Numbered from the stretch's first letter, positions 33,085 to 43,120 are shown. The stretch: DNA of 64,000 nucleotides from Methyloversatilis sp. (GCA_016791045.1 JAEUNO010000032.1:124001-188000); one strand, 5' to 3'. Program-made: numbers and translations. The notes: generated by a model not told the origin, from the sequence alone.

Positions 33085-33954
33085 ATGAATGACGCCGATC
33101 TGCCCGCCCGCCGGCGGCTGCGTGACGCGCTGAACTTCGCGCTGACCAACCGCGTGCCGCGTGCCGCCCTGACCCGCTTCGCCGGCTGGTTCAGCCGGAT
33201 CGAGCAGCCCCTGGTGCGCGACATGTCGATCGCGCTGTGGCGGCTGTTCGGGGATGTCGATCTGTCGGAGGCGAAGAAGCCCCGCTTTGCCAGCTTGCAC
33301 GACTGCTTCGTGCGCGAGCTGCGCGCCGGCGCGCGACCGGTCGATGCCGATCCGCTCACGCTGGTCAGCCCGTGCGACGGCATCGTCGTGGCCTGCGGCC
33401 GCATCGAAGGCGACATGCTGCTGCAGGCCAAGGGCCTGCACTACACGCTGGAGGAACTGCTGGGCGACGCGGCGCTGGCCGCACGGTTTCACGACGGCTG
33501 CTACGCCACCGTGCGCATCACGGCGTCGATGTACCACCGCTTTCACGCGCCGCACGATTGCCGGGTGTCGCACGTCACCTACTTTCCGGGCGACACCTGG
33601 AACGTCAATCCGCCGGCGCTGGCGCGGGTGGACAAGCTGTACTGCCGCAACGAGCGCGCGGCGATCACCACCGCGCTGGCCGATGGCACGCCCGTCCTGC
33701 TGGTGCCGGTCGCGGCCATCCTGGTGGCCAGCCTGCGACTACACTGCCTCGATCTGCTGCTGCACGCCGGCTATCGCGGCCCGCACCGGCTGACCTGCGA
33801 CGCCACGCTGTGCAAGGGTGACGAAATGGGCTGGTTCCAGCACGGCTCGACCATCATCGTACTGGCGCCGTCGTCGATGGCGCTGCACCCGCTGACGGTC
33901 ATCGGCCGACGCATCCGGGCCGGCGAGGCGCTGATGCGCCTGCCCGGGGGGTGA
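33085..33954 (+). CDS. psd: Phosphatidylserine decarboxylase
   Basis: This 289-residue pyruvoyl enzyme decarboxylates phosphatidylserine to phosphatidylethanolamine at the inner membrane. The autocleavage and catalytic residues are visible: SPCDGIVVACG with the triad aspartate, MYHRFHAPHDC with the histidine, and FQHGSTIIV with the self-processing S255. The usual LGST reads HGST here, with the catalytic Gly-Ser-Thr kept. Length and N-terminal helix fit the E. coli-type enzyme. Its stop abuts the parC stop on the other strand without a spacer. The gene is not beside pssA but beside the membrane-anchored aminotransferase. Confidence 0.92.
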   Translation: MNDADLPARRRLRDALNFALTNRVPRAALTRFAGWFSRIEQPLVRDMSIALWRLFGDVDLSEAKKPRFASLHDCFVRELRAGARPVDADPLTLVSPCDGIVVACGRIEGDMLLQAKGLHYTLEELLGDAALAARFHDGCYATVRITASMYHRFHAPHDCRVSHVTYFPGDTWNVNPPALARVDKLYCRNERAAITTALADGTPVLLVPVAAILVASLRLHCLDLLLHAGYRGPHRLTCDATLCKGDEMGWFQHGSTIIVLAPSSMALHPLTVIGRRIRAGEALMRLPGG

Positions 33955-36213
33955 TCAGCCCAGCTTCTTTCCCTTGGTGGCGCGCACGCCGCGCCACGCC
34001 ATCAGTGCCGCTTCGTCCAGCGTCAGCGCCTTCGGGCGCCCGCGCGAGCCGGGCACGTTCAGCACGAGCCGGCCGCGGAACAGATCGAGCATGGCCAGCG
34101 ATTCGCCATCCGGCAGCGTCATGATCTTGACGCCCTTGCCGCCGGACAGCGTCTTCATTTCGTCGAGCGGGAACACCAGCAGGCGATCGCCCGACATCGC
34201 CACGACCCAGGCGTCGTCCGGCTGCAGCCGCAGCGGCGGCAGTGCCAGCGTGCCGTCGGTATTCAGGAAGGCCTTGCCGGCCCGGTTGCGGCTCACCATG
34301 TCTTCGAGGGTGCAGACGAAGCCGTAGCCGCCGTCCGATGCGACGAGATAGCGGCTGCCGGGCTCGCCGGTCAGCACCGCGACCAGCTTCTTGCCGGCCA
34401 GATCGGCCAGCGACGATACCGGTACGCCGTCGCCCTTGCCGCTGGGAAGGTCGGTCGGCTTGATCGTGTAGCTGCGGCCGTCGGCGTCCAGCAGGATGAC
34501 CGGCCACACGGTGCGGCACTTCAGCACCGCCAGCGGACCGTCACCGGCCTTCCAGGTGAGTGCCGCCTCATCGACGTCGTGTCCGGAACGCAGGCGGCCG
34601 AAGCCACCGCGCGACACGATGACGGTGACCGCCTCGTCGATCTGCGGCACTTCGCGCGCGCGCGTCGCCTGCACGTCGGCATTCACCCGGGTGCGCCGCT
34701 CGTCGCCGAAGCGTTCGACATCGGCTTTCACCTCGTCGTGCACGAAGCGGCGCAGTGCGGTGTCGCTGCCCAGGATGCCGAGCAGGCCGGTGCGTTCGGC
34801 GTCGAGCGCGTCGCGCTCCGCCTGCAGCTTGATCGCTTCGAGTTTCGCCAGCTGGCGCAGGCGGATTTCCAGCACGTCCTCGGCCTGCCGCTCGGTGATG
34901 CCGAAACCGGCCATGAGATCGGCCTTCGGATCGTCAGCGGCACGGATGATGGCGATCGCGCGGTCGATGTCGAGCAGGATGGCCAGACGACCATCGAGAA
35001 TGTGCATGCGCTCGTCGATGTCGGCGATGCGCTGGGTCAGCCGGCGCGACACCGCGGCGAGCCGGTAGTCGCACCACTGGCGCAGCACCGCCGGCAGGCC
35101 GATCTGGCCCGGCCGGCGGCGCGTGTCCAACAGCGTCAGGTTCAGGCTGGTGTTGCATTCGAGGTCGGTATAGGCGAACAGGAAGGCCAGCAGGTCTTCC
35201 TGACTCACCGCGCGCGACTTCGGTTCGATCACCAGTCGCACCGGATGGCGCGCGTCGGATTCGTCGCGCACCGAGTCGATCAGCGAGGTGGCCAGTGTTT
35301 TCGTGCGCGCCTGGTCGTCGCTGATCTTCTTCTTGTCGCCCTTGGGCCTGGGGTTCGCGAGATCGTCGATGCGGGTCAGGATGGCGCCGGTGCTGACACC
35401 GGGCGGCAGTGCGGTGACGACGATCTGCCACTGGCCGCGCGCCAGCGCCTCGACTTCGTAGTTGGCGCGCATGCGGAACGAGCCGCGCCCTTCCTTGTAG
35501 GCGGCGACGATGCTCTCGCGCGACGAAATGAGCGTCGCGCCATTCGGAAAGTCCGGCCCCTGGAAGCAGTCGATGAGGTCGTCGTCCGGCATGCGCGGAT
35601 CGACCAGCAGACGGCAGGTCGCCTCGCCGATCTCGCGCAGGTTGTGCGGCGGAATCTCGCACGCCATGCCGACCGCAATGCCGGAGGCCCCATTGGCCAG
35701 CACCACCGGCAGGCGCGCCGGCAGCAGCGCCGGTTCCTGCTGCGTGCCGTCGTAATTCGGCTGAAAGTCGATGACGCCCGCGTTGAGTTCCGACAGCAGC
35801 ACGTGGCGCGCAAAGGCGGTCAGCCGGCACTCGGTGTAACGCATCGCGGCGGCGTTGTCGCCGTCCATCGAACCGAAATTGCCCTGACCGTCGATCAGCG
35901 GATAGCGCAGCGTGAAGGGCTGCGCCAGACGCACCATGGCTTCGTACACCGACGAATCGCCGTGCGGGTGGTACTTGCCGATCACATCACCCACCACGCG
36001 CGCCGACTTCTTGTGCGCCGCGTCGGGCCGCGCGAAGCCATCCATCGCGAACAGGATGCGCCGCTGCACCGGCTTCATGCCGTCTTCCAGCCCCGGCAGC
36101 GCGCGCGAGGTGACGACCGACATGGCGTAGGTCAGATAGGCCTGCGACGCATGCGCGTCGATCGGCACGTCATCGATGTCGGGTTCGAACAGGGTGTCGC
36201 TCAATTCAGGCAC
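33955..36213 (-). CDS. parC: DNA topoisomerase IV subunit A
   Basis: This 752-residue DNA-cleaving subunit of topoisomerase IV unlinks daughter chromosomes. The quinolone-resistance region reads [15 protein letters not shown] with S87 and E91 at the sensitive positions, and the catalytic tyrosine is Y126 in [10 protein letters not shown] coiled-coil and C-terminal beta-propeller follow. Length is that of ParC rather than GyrA, and it lies 80 bases downstream of parE. The longest start, GTG 36213, has no spaced ribosome-binding site. TTG 36204, three codons later, has GGAG eight bases upstream and may be the real start. Confidence 0.95.
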   Translation of the reverse strand: MPELSDTLFEPDIDDVPIDAHASQAYLTYAMSVVTSRALPGLEDGMKPVQRRILFAMDGFARPDAAHKKSARVVGDVIGKYHPHGDSSVYEAMVRLAQPFTLRYPLIDGQGNFGSMDGDNAAAMRYTECRLTAFARHVLLSELNAGVIDFQPNYDGTQQEPALLPARLPVVLANGASGIAVGMACEIPPHNLREIGEATCRLLVDPRMPDDDLIDCFQGPDFPNGATLISSRESIVAAYKEGRGSFRMRANYEVEALARGQWQIVVTALPPGVSTGAILTRIDDLANPRPKGDKKKISDDQARTKTLATSLIDSVRDESDARHPVRLVIEPKSRAVSQEDLLAFLFAYTDLECNTSLNLTLLDTRRRPGQIGLPAVLRQWCDYRLAAVSRRLTQRIADIDERMHILDGRLAILLDIDRAIAIIRAADDPKADLMAGFGITERQAEDVLEIRLRQLAKLEAIKLQAERDALDAERTGLLGILGSDTALRRFVHDEVKADVERFGDERRTRVNADVQATRAREVPQIDEAVTVIVSRGGFGRLRSGHDVDEAALTWKAGDGPLAVLKCRTVWPVILLDADGRSYTIKPTDLPSGKGDGVPVSSLADLAGKKLVAVLTGEPGSRYLVASDGGYGFVCTLEDMVSRNRAGKAFLNTDGTLALPPLRLQPDDAWVVAMSGDRLLVFPLDEMKTLSGGKGVKIMTLPDGESLAMLDLFRGRLVLNVPGSRGRPKALTLDEAALMAWRGVRATKGKKLG

Positions 36214-36293
36214 TCCATTGATTCATTACGCATTCCGGAGGTCGAGGCGAGCACACCAAGGCCCGACACGCACCCCGACCTACAGGGTTCCGA

Positions 36294-38255
36294 TTACGCA
36301 TCGGGCACCACGCTGTCGCCTTCCTGTTCCATCCAGCGACGGCGGCGCTCCGCTTCCTTCTTGCCCATGAGCATGGTGAAGGTGTTCATCACCACGTCGG
36401 CATCGGCGCCCGGTGTGATGCGGATCAGCCGTCGCGTCTCCGGGTTCATCGCGGTTTCCTTCAATTCGTCCGGATTCATCTCGCCCAGACCCTTGAAGCG
36501 GCTGACGGTCAGCGCGCTTTCGGCGATGCCGTCATTGATCAGGCCGTCCAGCATGCTGTCGCGCTCGGTTTCGTCGAGCGCGTACAGGCGGCGTGCCGGG
36601 CGCGCTCTGGTCGGGGCGATCTTGATGCAGTACAGCGGCGGCTGGCCGATGAACACATGGCCGCGCGCGATGAGGCGCGGGAAGTGGCGCAGGAACAGCG
36701 TGAGCTGCAGCGTCTGGATGTGCGCGCCATCGACGTCGGCGTCCGACAGGATGATCACCTTGTGGTAACGCAGGCCGTCGAGCACGGTGTCGGGTGCGTC
36801 CGGCTTGTGCGGGTCGATGCCCAGCGCCACCGCGATGTCGTGAACTTCGTTGTTCGCGAAGATTTCCGACGCATCGATTTCGAAGGTATTCAGCACCTTG
36901 CCGCGCAGCGGCAGCACCGCCTGGAAGGTACGGTCGCGCGCCTGCTTGGCGCTGCCGCCGGCCGAATCGCCTTCGACCAGGAAGATTTCGTTCTGCTCCG
37001 GCACCGTGCCGGTGGCGTCGGTCAGCTTGCCCGGCAGCAGGGTGACGCCGGAGCCGGCGCGCTTTTCCACCACCTTGCCGGCGCGCGCGCGCGACTGCGC
37101 ACTGTGGATGGCCAGTCCGGCAATGCGCTGCGCTTCGGCCGCGTGGTCATTCAGCCAGCGGTCGAGCGCATCCTTGATCGATTCATACACCAGCTTCACC
37201 GCCTCGCGGTTGTTCAGCTTGTCCTTGGTCTGCCCCTGAAAGCGCGGTTCGAGCACCCGGGCGCTCAGCACATAGCTGGCGTGATGCGACACGTCTTCCG
37301 ACTGCAGCGCCAGCTTGGCCGGCATCAGACCATGGTGCGTCGCGTAGTCCTTCACCGATTCGAACAAGGCCTGGCGCATGCCTGATTCGTGCATGCCGCC
37401 ACCCGGCGTCGGAATCAGATTGACAAAGGATTCACGCACCGATGCGCCTTCGACGAAGCCGATCGCCCACTCGGCGCCCTCGCCCGCGTCGTAGCCCGGC
37501 AGCGCGCTGCGTGCGCCGGCGAACACTTCCGGACGCGCTGCGCCGGGTGCCGTGTCGCCGATCGCCTCGAACAGCTGTTCGCGCAGATAGTCTTCCAGCC
37601 CGTTCGCGTAGTGCCACTCGCGCGTGTCGCCGCTTTCCTCGTCCTGGAACACGATGCGCACGCCGGGCAGCATGGCGCTGCGGGCACGCAGCAGATGTTC
37701 GACATCGGCGCGCTTGATCTTCGCCGTGGCGAAGTAGCGCGGGTCGGGCCAGGCGCGCACCCGCGTGCCGTTGTGCGCTTTCGGGCAGCTGCCGACTTCG
37801 GTCAGACCCTGCGATACACCGTGGTCGAAGGCAATCGCGTACTCGCGGCCGGCGCGCTTCACGGTGGCTTCAAGCCGCTTCGACAACGCGTTGGTGACGG
37901 TGACGCCGACCCCGTGCAGACCGCCCGCGATGCGGTAGGCCTTGCCTTCGAACTTGCCGCCCGAGTGCGGAATGGTGAAGATGACTTCGATCGCCGGCAC
38001 ACCCTTGGTCGGATGGATATCGACCGGAATGCCGCGGCCGTTGTCCTCCACCGTCACCGAGCCGTCGGCGTGCATGATCACGCCCAGTCGGTCGGCAAAA
38101 CCGCCCTGCGCCTCGTCGCAGGCGTTGTCGATCATTTCCTGCACGATATGGTTCGGACTTTCGGTCCGCGTATACATGTCCGGCCGCTTCTGGATCGGCG
38201 CGATGCCTTCGAGCACCTGGATTTCGGCGGCGTTGTAACTGCTGGGTTTGTTCAT
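36294..38255 (-). CDS. parE: DNA topoisomerase IV subunit B
   Basis: This 653-residue ATPase subunit of topoisomerase IV has GHKL-fold motifs EMIDNACDEAQGGFADR and VEDNGRGIPVDIHPTKG, then FTIPHSGGKF and the GGLHGVGVTVTNALS loop. The TOPRIM domain shows IFLVEGDSAGGSAKQARDR and LSDADVDGAHIQTL. The C-terminus has FKGLGEMNPDELKETAMN. Residue length is that of ParE, shorter than beta-proteobacterial GyrB. It precedes parC on the same strand and is divergent from rdgC. Confidence 0.96.
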   Translation of the reverse strand: MNKPSSYNAAEIQVLEGIAPIQKRPDMYTRTESPNHIVQEMIDNACDEAQGGFADRLGVIMHADGSVTVEDNGRGIPVDIHPTKGVPAIEVIFTIPHSGGKFEGKAYRIAGGLHGVGVTVTNALSKRLEATVKRAGREYAIAFDHGVSQGLTEVGSCPKAHNGTRVRAWPDPRYFATAKIKRADVEHLLRARSAMLPGVRIVFQDEESGDTREWHYANGLEDYLREQLFEAIGDTAPGAARPEVFAGARSALPGYDAGEGAEWAIGFVEGASVRESFVNLIPTPGGGMHESGMRQALFESVKDYATHHGLMPAKLALQSEDVSHHASYVLSARVLEPRFQGQTKDKLNNREAVKLVYESIKDALDRWLNDHAAEAQRIAGLAIHSAQSRARAGKVVEKRAGSGVTLLPGKLTDATGTVPEQNEIFLVEGDSAGGSAKQARDRTFQAVLPLRGKVLNTFEIDASEIFANNEVHDIAVALGIDPHKPDAPDTVLDGLRYHKVIILSDADVDGAHIQTLQLTLFLRHFPRLIARGHVFIGQPPLYCIKIAPTRARPARRLYALDETERDSMLDGLINDGIAESALTVSRFKGLGEMNPDELKETAMNPETRRLIRITPGADADVVMNTFTMLMGKKEAERRRRWMEQEGDSVVPDA

Positions 38256-38448
38256 GTCGCAGCGGGCTGAGGTCGGTGGAACAGCGATGTTCGGTACAGC
38301 GCGCGCCGACGGGGCCGCGCGAAAAGTGCGCTAGTTTGCATGCAATGGCGCCCTGCCGTCGATACCGTCGTTGCCTGGCAGCCGATTGTCCGGCGAGGCG
38401 CGGCTTCGCGGATCGCTCGTGTAGACTGCGTCCCTTTTTGCCGACGCC

Positions 38449-39345
38449 ATGTGGTTCAAGAACCTCCAGATCTACCGCCTCTCCACGCCGTTCATCGCCA
38501 CGCCCGACCAGCTGGCTGAAAAGCTCGCTGCCCAGGCCTTCCAGCCCGGCACCAGCATCGAAATGCAGCGCATGGGCTGGGTGTCGCCGCGCAGCGATGA
38601 GTCGCTGGTGCATGCCGTCGCCGGTCAGATGATGATTGCGCTGCGGGTCGAAAAGAAGCTGCTGCCGGCGTCGGTCATCAATCAGTTCGCCAAGGCACGC
38701 GCGCAGGAGATCGAGGAGCAGCAGGGTTACAAGCCCGGCCGCAGGGAAATGCGCGAAATCAAGGACGCGGTGACCAACGAACTGCTGCCGCGCGCGTTCG
38801 CCATCGCGCGCGACACCCGGGTGTGGATCGATCCGGTGCGCAATCTGATCGTCGTCGATGCCGCCGCCAGCGCAAAGAGCGACGAAGTGATGCAGCTGCT
38901 GAACGAAAGCCTGGAAAACCTCGGCGCGCGGCCCTTGCAGACCGCGCTGTCACCGGTGTCGGCAATGACCTCCTGGCTCGCGTCCGACGAGGCGCCCGCA
39001 GGCTTCACCGTCGACCAGGACACCGAACTGCGTTCCAGCACCCAGTCCAAGGCCACGGTGCGCTACACCCGCCATGCACTGGAAGCCGAGGACCTGCGCC
39101 GCCACATCGAAGCGGGCAAGCAATGCACGCGCCTGGCGATGACCTGGGCCGAACGGGTGTCCTTCACGCTGACCGAAACCCTGACCCTGAAGCGCATCGC
39201 GCCACTCGATGTGCTGACCGAAAAGGAAGATGGCAGCGGCGATGAAGCCGAGCGCTTCGATACCGATTTCGCGCTGATGACCGGCGAGCTTGGTCGCATG
39301 ATCGATCAGCTGATCGAGACGCTGGGTGGCACCGACGCGCGTTGA
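38449..39345 (+). CDS. rdgC: Recombination-associated protein RdgC
   Basis: This 298-residue protein matches RdgC, a ring-forming DNA-binding protein that limits RecA activity and aids replication-fork maintenance. It begins [11 protein letters not shown] and has [20 protein letters not shown], typical of the family, in the first third. FRTD-like aromatic loops of the ring are not all obvious, but the full-length alignment pattern is clear. Length is normal. It is divergent from parE; the 193-base gap includes a TTGCATGCAA palindrome at 38336-38345 and no gene. Confidence 0.93.
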   Translation: MWFKNLQIYRLSTPFIATPDQLAEKLAAQAFQPGTSIEMQRMGWVSPRSDESLVHAVAGQMMIALRVEKKLLPASVINQFAKARAQEIEEQQGYKPGRREMREIKDAVTNELLPRAFAIARDTRVWIDPVRNLIVVDAAASAKSDEVMQLLNESLENLGARPLQTALSPVSAMTSWLASDEAPAGFTVDQDTELRSSTQSKATVRYTRHALEAEDLRRHIEAGKQCTRLAMTWAERVSFTLTETLTLKRIAPLDVLTEKEDGSGDEAERFDTDFALMTGELGRMIDQLIETLGGTDAR

Positions 39346-39372
39346 TCACTAGCGTATGTACCGCGCGCGGGC

Positions 39373-42087
39373 TTACGCCGCGATGGGCAGCTTGCCGAGC
39401 AGTTTTGCCGCGAATTCCTCGGGCGGCAGCGGACGCGAATAAAGGAAGCCCTGGATCAGATCGCACTCCATGTCGACCAGCAGGTCTCGCTGGTCGGCCT
39501 TTTCGACGCCTTCGGCAACGATGCGGAATCCAAGCGAGCGTGCCAGCGAAATGACCTGCCGGACGATGGCCTGCTGACGCCGGTCACCCGCAAGGTTTCG
39601 AATGAACGCGCGATCGAGTTTGAGGATGTCGGCCGGCATTTCCGTCAGGTAGACCAGCGAGGAATAGCCGGTACCGAAGTCGTCCAGCGCAATCTTCACG
39701 CCGACGTCGCGCAGTCGCTGCAAGGTCGTGCGTACCGTGCCACCGGCGCCGACCTCGGACGTTTCGAGAATTTCCAGTTCAAGCCGGTCGAACGAAAGAC
39801 AGTGCCGTTGCAGTGCCGCGGTGATCTTGTCGAAGAAGTCCGCAGTCCCCAGATCGGCCGGGGATACGTTGATCGAGACTGGAATCGGCGGCAAACCCGC
39901 CCCGTCCCACGCCGCCATCTGCGCACATGCCTTGTCGAGCACGAAGTCGGTCAGCCAGCCATTCAGACCGATATCCTCGATCAAGGGAAGGAAAGCCCCC
40001 GGGGACACCAGGCCGCGCGAGGGCGATTGCCACCGGATAAGCGCTTCGGCGCCCATGATGGCGCCATCGTGCGCGCTCACCTTCGGCTGAAAGTGCAGCA
40101 GAAGTTCTTCGTTCTGAACGGCACGACGCAGCGCCTGGGCGAGCTCGAAGCGCTCGCTTACCGCCGCATTCATCGACTGCGAATAGAAGTTGAAGCCGCC
40201 ACGGCTGGTCTTCTTTGCTTCGTGAAGTGCAACTTCGGCGGTACTCATCAACGATTCGAAGTCGTCCGAATTGTCCGGGTAGAGCGAGATGCCGATGCTT
40301 GCCTGCGAAATGACATCCCGATCTTCAAGGCGCACCGGTGATGCCAGCAGCTGATGGACCCGTTCTGCGATGCCGTGCAGCGTCAGCATGCGCTCCGCCT
40401 CGTCGATACCTGTTACGAGCATCACGAATTCATCCCCGGCCAGACGTGCGACCGTGTCGTCCGGCCGCATGATGGACTCGAGGCGGCGTGACGCCTCGAT
40501 CAGAAACTCGTCGCCTGCCATAGGGCCCAACGCTTCGTTGATGGAATTGAAGTCGTCGAAATCGATGTACAGGGCGGCAACCGACGTCTTCTCCCGTTCC
40601 GCCCGCGTCAGCGCCTGCGTCACACGATCGCGCAGCAGCGTGCGATTCGGAAGGCCGGTCAAGGCGTCGTAATGTGACTGACGGTAGAGCTTTTCCTCCC
40701 ACGCGAAGCTGGATCCTGCAACCGACATCCGATCGGCAAGATTGCGTCCCGCGGTGATGATTTCCTCCTTGTCCTGCCGGCCATCGGTCGCCAGCGCGAG
40801 CACGAGCAGACCGTCGAGCCGCCCATGGCTGCACACGGGGAAAATCAGCGCACCCCGGCCCGGCTGCTGCGGCTGGCCGCTCAGCAGCGACTCGACGTCG
40901 ATCCGAACATCGTTCCATTCGTCGACACAGAGGCTGCAGATCTGCGTCAGGACATCGGCCGACACATCAAGGCGCGGAGAAGGATGTCCGTCGCCGGAAT
41001 GCGCACGTGCATAGGTGGCCGTTCCGTTCGCATCGATGAGTGCAATGCCTGCAGCGTCGCAGGGAATGGCTTCAAGCACGCCCGAAAGAATGGCTTCGGT
41101 CACCCGTGCCGGCTCGCCCGAACCGAGTACCGCGCGATCGAGTTCGGCAAGCAGTCGCAGCATGTTGAACTTGCGCTTAAGACGATCGGACATCGCATTG
41201 AAGGTTGTTCCGAGCAGGGCGAACTCGTCGTCGCCCGGCACGTCGACCCGGGTGTCCATTTCGCCGCGGGCAAGACGCTTGACCCCCCGTGTCAGTGCAT
41301 CAAGCGGCTGCGTCTGCCGGCCGATCTGGCTCGCCGCCATCGCAACGATCAAGCCCAGCGCGAGCGCGAAGATGGCGATGAACCCGTAACGAAGATGAGC
41401 GAGCGGCAAGGTCAGCGATTGCTCAGGGACCGTCGTCAACACATGAAAAACGCCCGCCCCGTAAAGACCTTCGAGGTGGGCGCTCCAGTGCCCCACCAGG
41501 TGGGGCACGCCGTTGGACAACGCAGTGATCAGTGTCCGATCCGTCGACGACAGGTCGAGCTTCGGGGGCTGCAGCCCCTGCGTGCACAGGATGGGGCGCT
41601 GCAGCGTGTCGAGGATGCAATAGGGCGTATCGACCGAGTGTCTGTGCCACAAGGCTTCCGCGTCTAGGCGGCCGAAAAGTATGCGGCTGTCAGTGCTCCG
41701 ACGGACGACAAGCAAAGGCGCGTGCGCGCCGTAAAGGCGGACGGTTGCGCCGTGTGCAGCAAGCGCCCGGGCTTCTTCGGCATCAAGGGCCGGCGCCTGC
41801 GGATCACGTTCGTCCCTGACCCAGACGAAACCACTTGCCCCCGCTTCGACCTGGCCCGCGCTGCTGTCCTTGAGTATGCCGACGCGCAGGCCGAGCTCGT
41901 TGATGAGCTCCATGCCCAAGCTCTTGCCGTCATCACGCAGCCCGTGCTGGAGCTGATCCACCAACTGCGCGCGCATTTCGCTGTAGGAAAAGGTCGCCAG
42001 TACCGCCATCGGCAGCAGGGCTGCGACTAGGAAGCGGCTGAAGAGTCGGCGCCCGAAGCGGCTCCGCAGATGAAGTCGGATAGACAT
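39373..42087 (-). CDS. Membrane sensor HAMP-GAF-GGDEF-EAL protein
   Basis: This 904-residue c-di-GMP signalling protein has a first membrane helix (about 15-35), a periplasmic sensor region (about 40-225), a second helix (about 230-250), HAMP (to about 310) and GAF (about 315-455). GGDEF (about 475-635) and EAL (about 645-895) follow. The GGDEF signature is AGDEF with an intact I-site RPDD upstream. The EAL domain keeps EALIRW, SINVSPADL, LEILET, DDFGTG, LKLDRA and AEGVEK. Both catalytic domains therefore look potentially active. The pseudopilin gene lies immediately upstream on the same strand, so the two may be co-transcribed. Confidence 0.9.
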   Translation of the reverse strand: MSIRLHLRSRFGRRLFSRFLVAALLPMAVLATFSYSEMRAQLVDQLQHGLRDDGKSLGMELINELGLRVGILKDSSAGQVEAGASGFVWVRDERDPQAPALDAEEARALAAHGATVRLYGAHAPLLVVRRSTDSRILFGRLDAEALWHRHSVDTPYCILDTLQRPILCTQGLQPPKLDLSSTDRTLITALSNGVPHLVGHWSAHLEGLYGAGVFHVLTTVPEQSLTLPLAHLRYGFIAIFALALGLIVAMAASQIGRQTQPLDALTRGVKRLARGEMDTRVDVPGDDEFALLGTTFNAMSDRLKRKFNMLRLLAELDRAVLGSGEPARVTEAILSGVLEAIPCDAAGIALIDANGTATYARAHSGDGHPSPRLDVSADVLTQICSLCVDEWNDVRIDVESLLSGQPQQPGRGALIFPVCSHGRLDGLLVLALATDGRQDKEEIITAGRNLADRMSVAGSSFAWEEKLYRQSHYDALTGLPNRTLLRDRVTQALTRAEREKTSVAALYIDFDDFNSINEALGPMAGDEFLIEASRRLESIMRPDDTVARLAGDEFVMLVTGIDEAERMLTLHGIAERVHQLLASPVRLEDRDVISQASIGISLYPDNSDDFESLMSTAEVALHEAKKTSRGGFNFYSQSMNAAVSERFELAQALRRAVQNEELLLHFQPKVSAHDGAIMGAEALIRWQSPSRGLVSPGAFLPLIEDIGLNGWLTDFVLDKACAQMAAWDGAGLPPIPVSINVSPADLGTADFFDKITAALQRHCLSFDRLELEILETSEVGAGGTVRTTLQRLRDVGVKIALDDFGTGYSSLVYLTEMPADILKLDRAFIRNLAGDRRQQAIVRQVISLARSLGFRIVAEGVEKADQRDLLVDMECDLIQGFLYSRPLPPEEFAAKLLGKLPIAA

Positions 42088-42093
42088 TCAGTT

Positions 42094-42588
42094 TCAGTGA
42101 TCGACGGCAAGACCGACAAAAGCGCCATTGCCGGCACGGACAATGTCATCGCGCGACGCGGCAGCCGTGAGCGGTTTCTGGCTCCGCCCATCCTTGCCCA
42201 TGCTGTAGAGGTCGTAATCGCTGTTCAGCGGCACCAGGTTCTTGTCCTTGCGCAGCTGACCTTGATTCGGGCGTGGTGTGCCGCTGATGCGCAGGTATTG
42301 GTATGCGTTTCCCCAGGGATCGAGTGTTCCGCCAAGGCCCGCCTCGGCCAGCGTGGCCGGAAACTCGTTCGCCCTGATCACATGGCGATCGATCGCCATC
42401 ATGATGCTCGCCATGTCACTCATCGCAGCCGTTCGCTTGCTGCGTTCGACATAGGATTCATAGTTTGGAAGTGCGATCGCGACGAGCGCTCCGATGATCG
42501 CGATCACGGCAAGCAACTCGACAAGCGTGAATCCCGATATCCGATTTGGCCCCTGCACCGCCCACTCCCTTGATGAATCAGAAAACAT
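42094..42588 (-). CDS. Type IV pilin/type II secretion pseudopilin-like protein
   Basis: This 164-residue protein has a class III prepilin signal: a hydrophilic leader of 19 residues ending G19, then FTLVELLAVIAIIGALVAIA. The conserved glutamate is at position 5 of the mature protein (E24). The rest resembles GspG-type major pseudopilins, with DPWGNAYQY in the expected place and a Ca-site-like C-terminus (YDLYSMGKDGR). No secretion or pilus assembly genes are nearby. The gene ends six bases before the GGDEF-EAL start, so a regulatory link between a pilin-like protein and c-di-GMP is possible but unproven. Confidence 0.82.
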   Translation of the reverse strand: MFSDSSREWAVQGPNRISGFTLVELLAVIAIIGALVAIALPNYESYVERSKRTAAMSDMASIMMAIDRHVIRANEFPATLAEAGLGGTLDPWGNAYQYLRISGTPRPNQGQLRKDKNLVPLNSDYDLYSMGKDGRSQKPLTAAASRDDIVRAGNGAFVGLAVDH

Positions 42589-42751
42589 GGCGGGGTCTGA
42601 CGACCGACATGCGCTTGGCAGGAGGTTAACGGCTGATCGGACGGATGCCTTGAGGACTCAAAGCGCCGCAGTACGGGTGTTCGGAAACGCCGCGTGATGC
42701 AGACGAGAAGAAAACTGAGAGAGGGAACTGCGCGGGAAACAACTTGAGGGG

Positions 42752-42828
42752 TGGGGTGGCTGATGGGACTCGAACCCACGACAACCGGAATCACAATCCG
42801 GGACTCTACCAACTGAGCTACAGCCACC
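42752..42828 (-). tRNA. tRNA-His (GTG)
   Basis: On the minus strand the sequence folds as a cloverleaf with acceptor arms GTGGCTG and CAGCCAC, an extra 5' G that pairs with the discriminator C as expected for histidine, anticodon GTG within the loop TTGTGAT, a GGTTCGAGTCCC T-arm region and an encoded CCA end. It is the last of three tRNAs. Confidence 0.95.
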
Positions 42829-42883
42829 ACTTGAACGCTGATCGGGCGATCAGCGTCTGAAACTCTCGGGCCACACGTACAAC

Positions 42884-42960
42884 TGGCCTGCCCGGCAGGA
42901 ATCGAACCCGCAACCTACGGCTTAGAAGGCCGTTGCTCTATCCAGTTGAGCTACGGGCAG
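42884..42960 (-). tRNA. tRNA-Arg (TCT)
   Basis: The minus strand folds with acceptor arms CTGCCCG and CGGGCAG, anticodon stem ACGGC/GCCGT, loop CTTCTAA with anticodon TCT, T-arm GCGGG-TTCGATT-CCTGC and an encoded CCA. The tRNA-His and tRNA-Pro genes flank it. Confidence 0.95.
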
Positions 42961-42992
42961 GTACTAAGTTACCGCGTTGCGGACCGATGTTC

Positions 42993-43069
42993 TGGTCGGG
43001 GTGGAGGGATTCGAACCCCCGACATCTTGCTCCCAAAGCAAGCGCGCTACCGGGCTGCGCTACACCCCG
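42993..43069 (-). tRNA. tRNA-Pro (TGG)
   Basis: The minus strand folds with acceptor arms CGGGGTG and CACCCCG, anticodon stem CTTGC/GCAAG, loop TTTGGGA with anticodon TGG, discriminator A and an encoded CCA. It is the first tRNA of the cluster and lies just downstream of a strong promoter. Confidence 0.95.
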
Positions 43070-43079
43070 AGAGCGCGCG

Positions 43080-43108
43080 ATACTACCGGCGCAAAGCCGC
43101 GCGGTCAA
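43080..43108 (-). promoter_or_regulatory. Sigma70 promoter of the tRNA Pro-Arg-His operon
   Basis: On the minus strand TTGACC (43108-43103) and TAGTAT (43085-43080) are separated by 17 bases. A G+C-rich discriminator CGCGCGCTC leads directly to tRNA-Pro. Such a discriminator is typical of stable-RNA promoters under stringent control. Confidence 0.8.
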
Positions 43109-43120
43109 TGGCTGCAGGGC

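Noticed and set aside
42504-42830. A 108-codon minus-strand frame running through tRNA-His
   Set aside because: The product is a familiar artefact of translating a tRNA gene. The cloverleaf with encoded CCA is complete.
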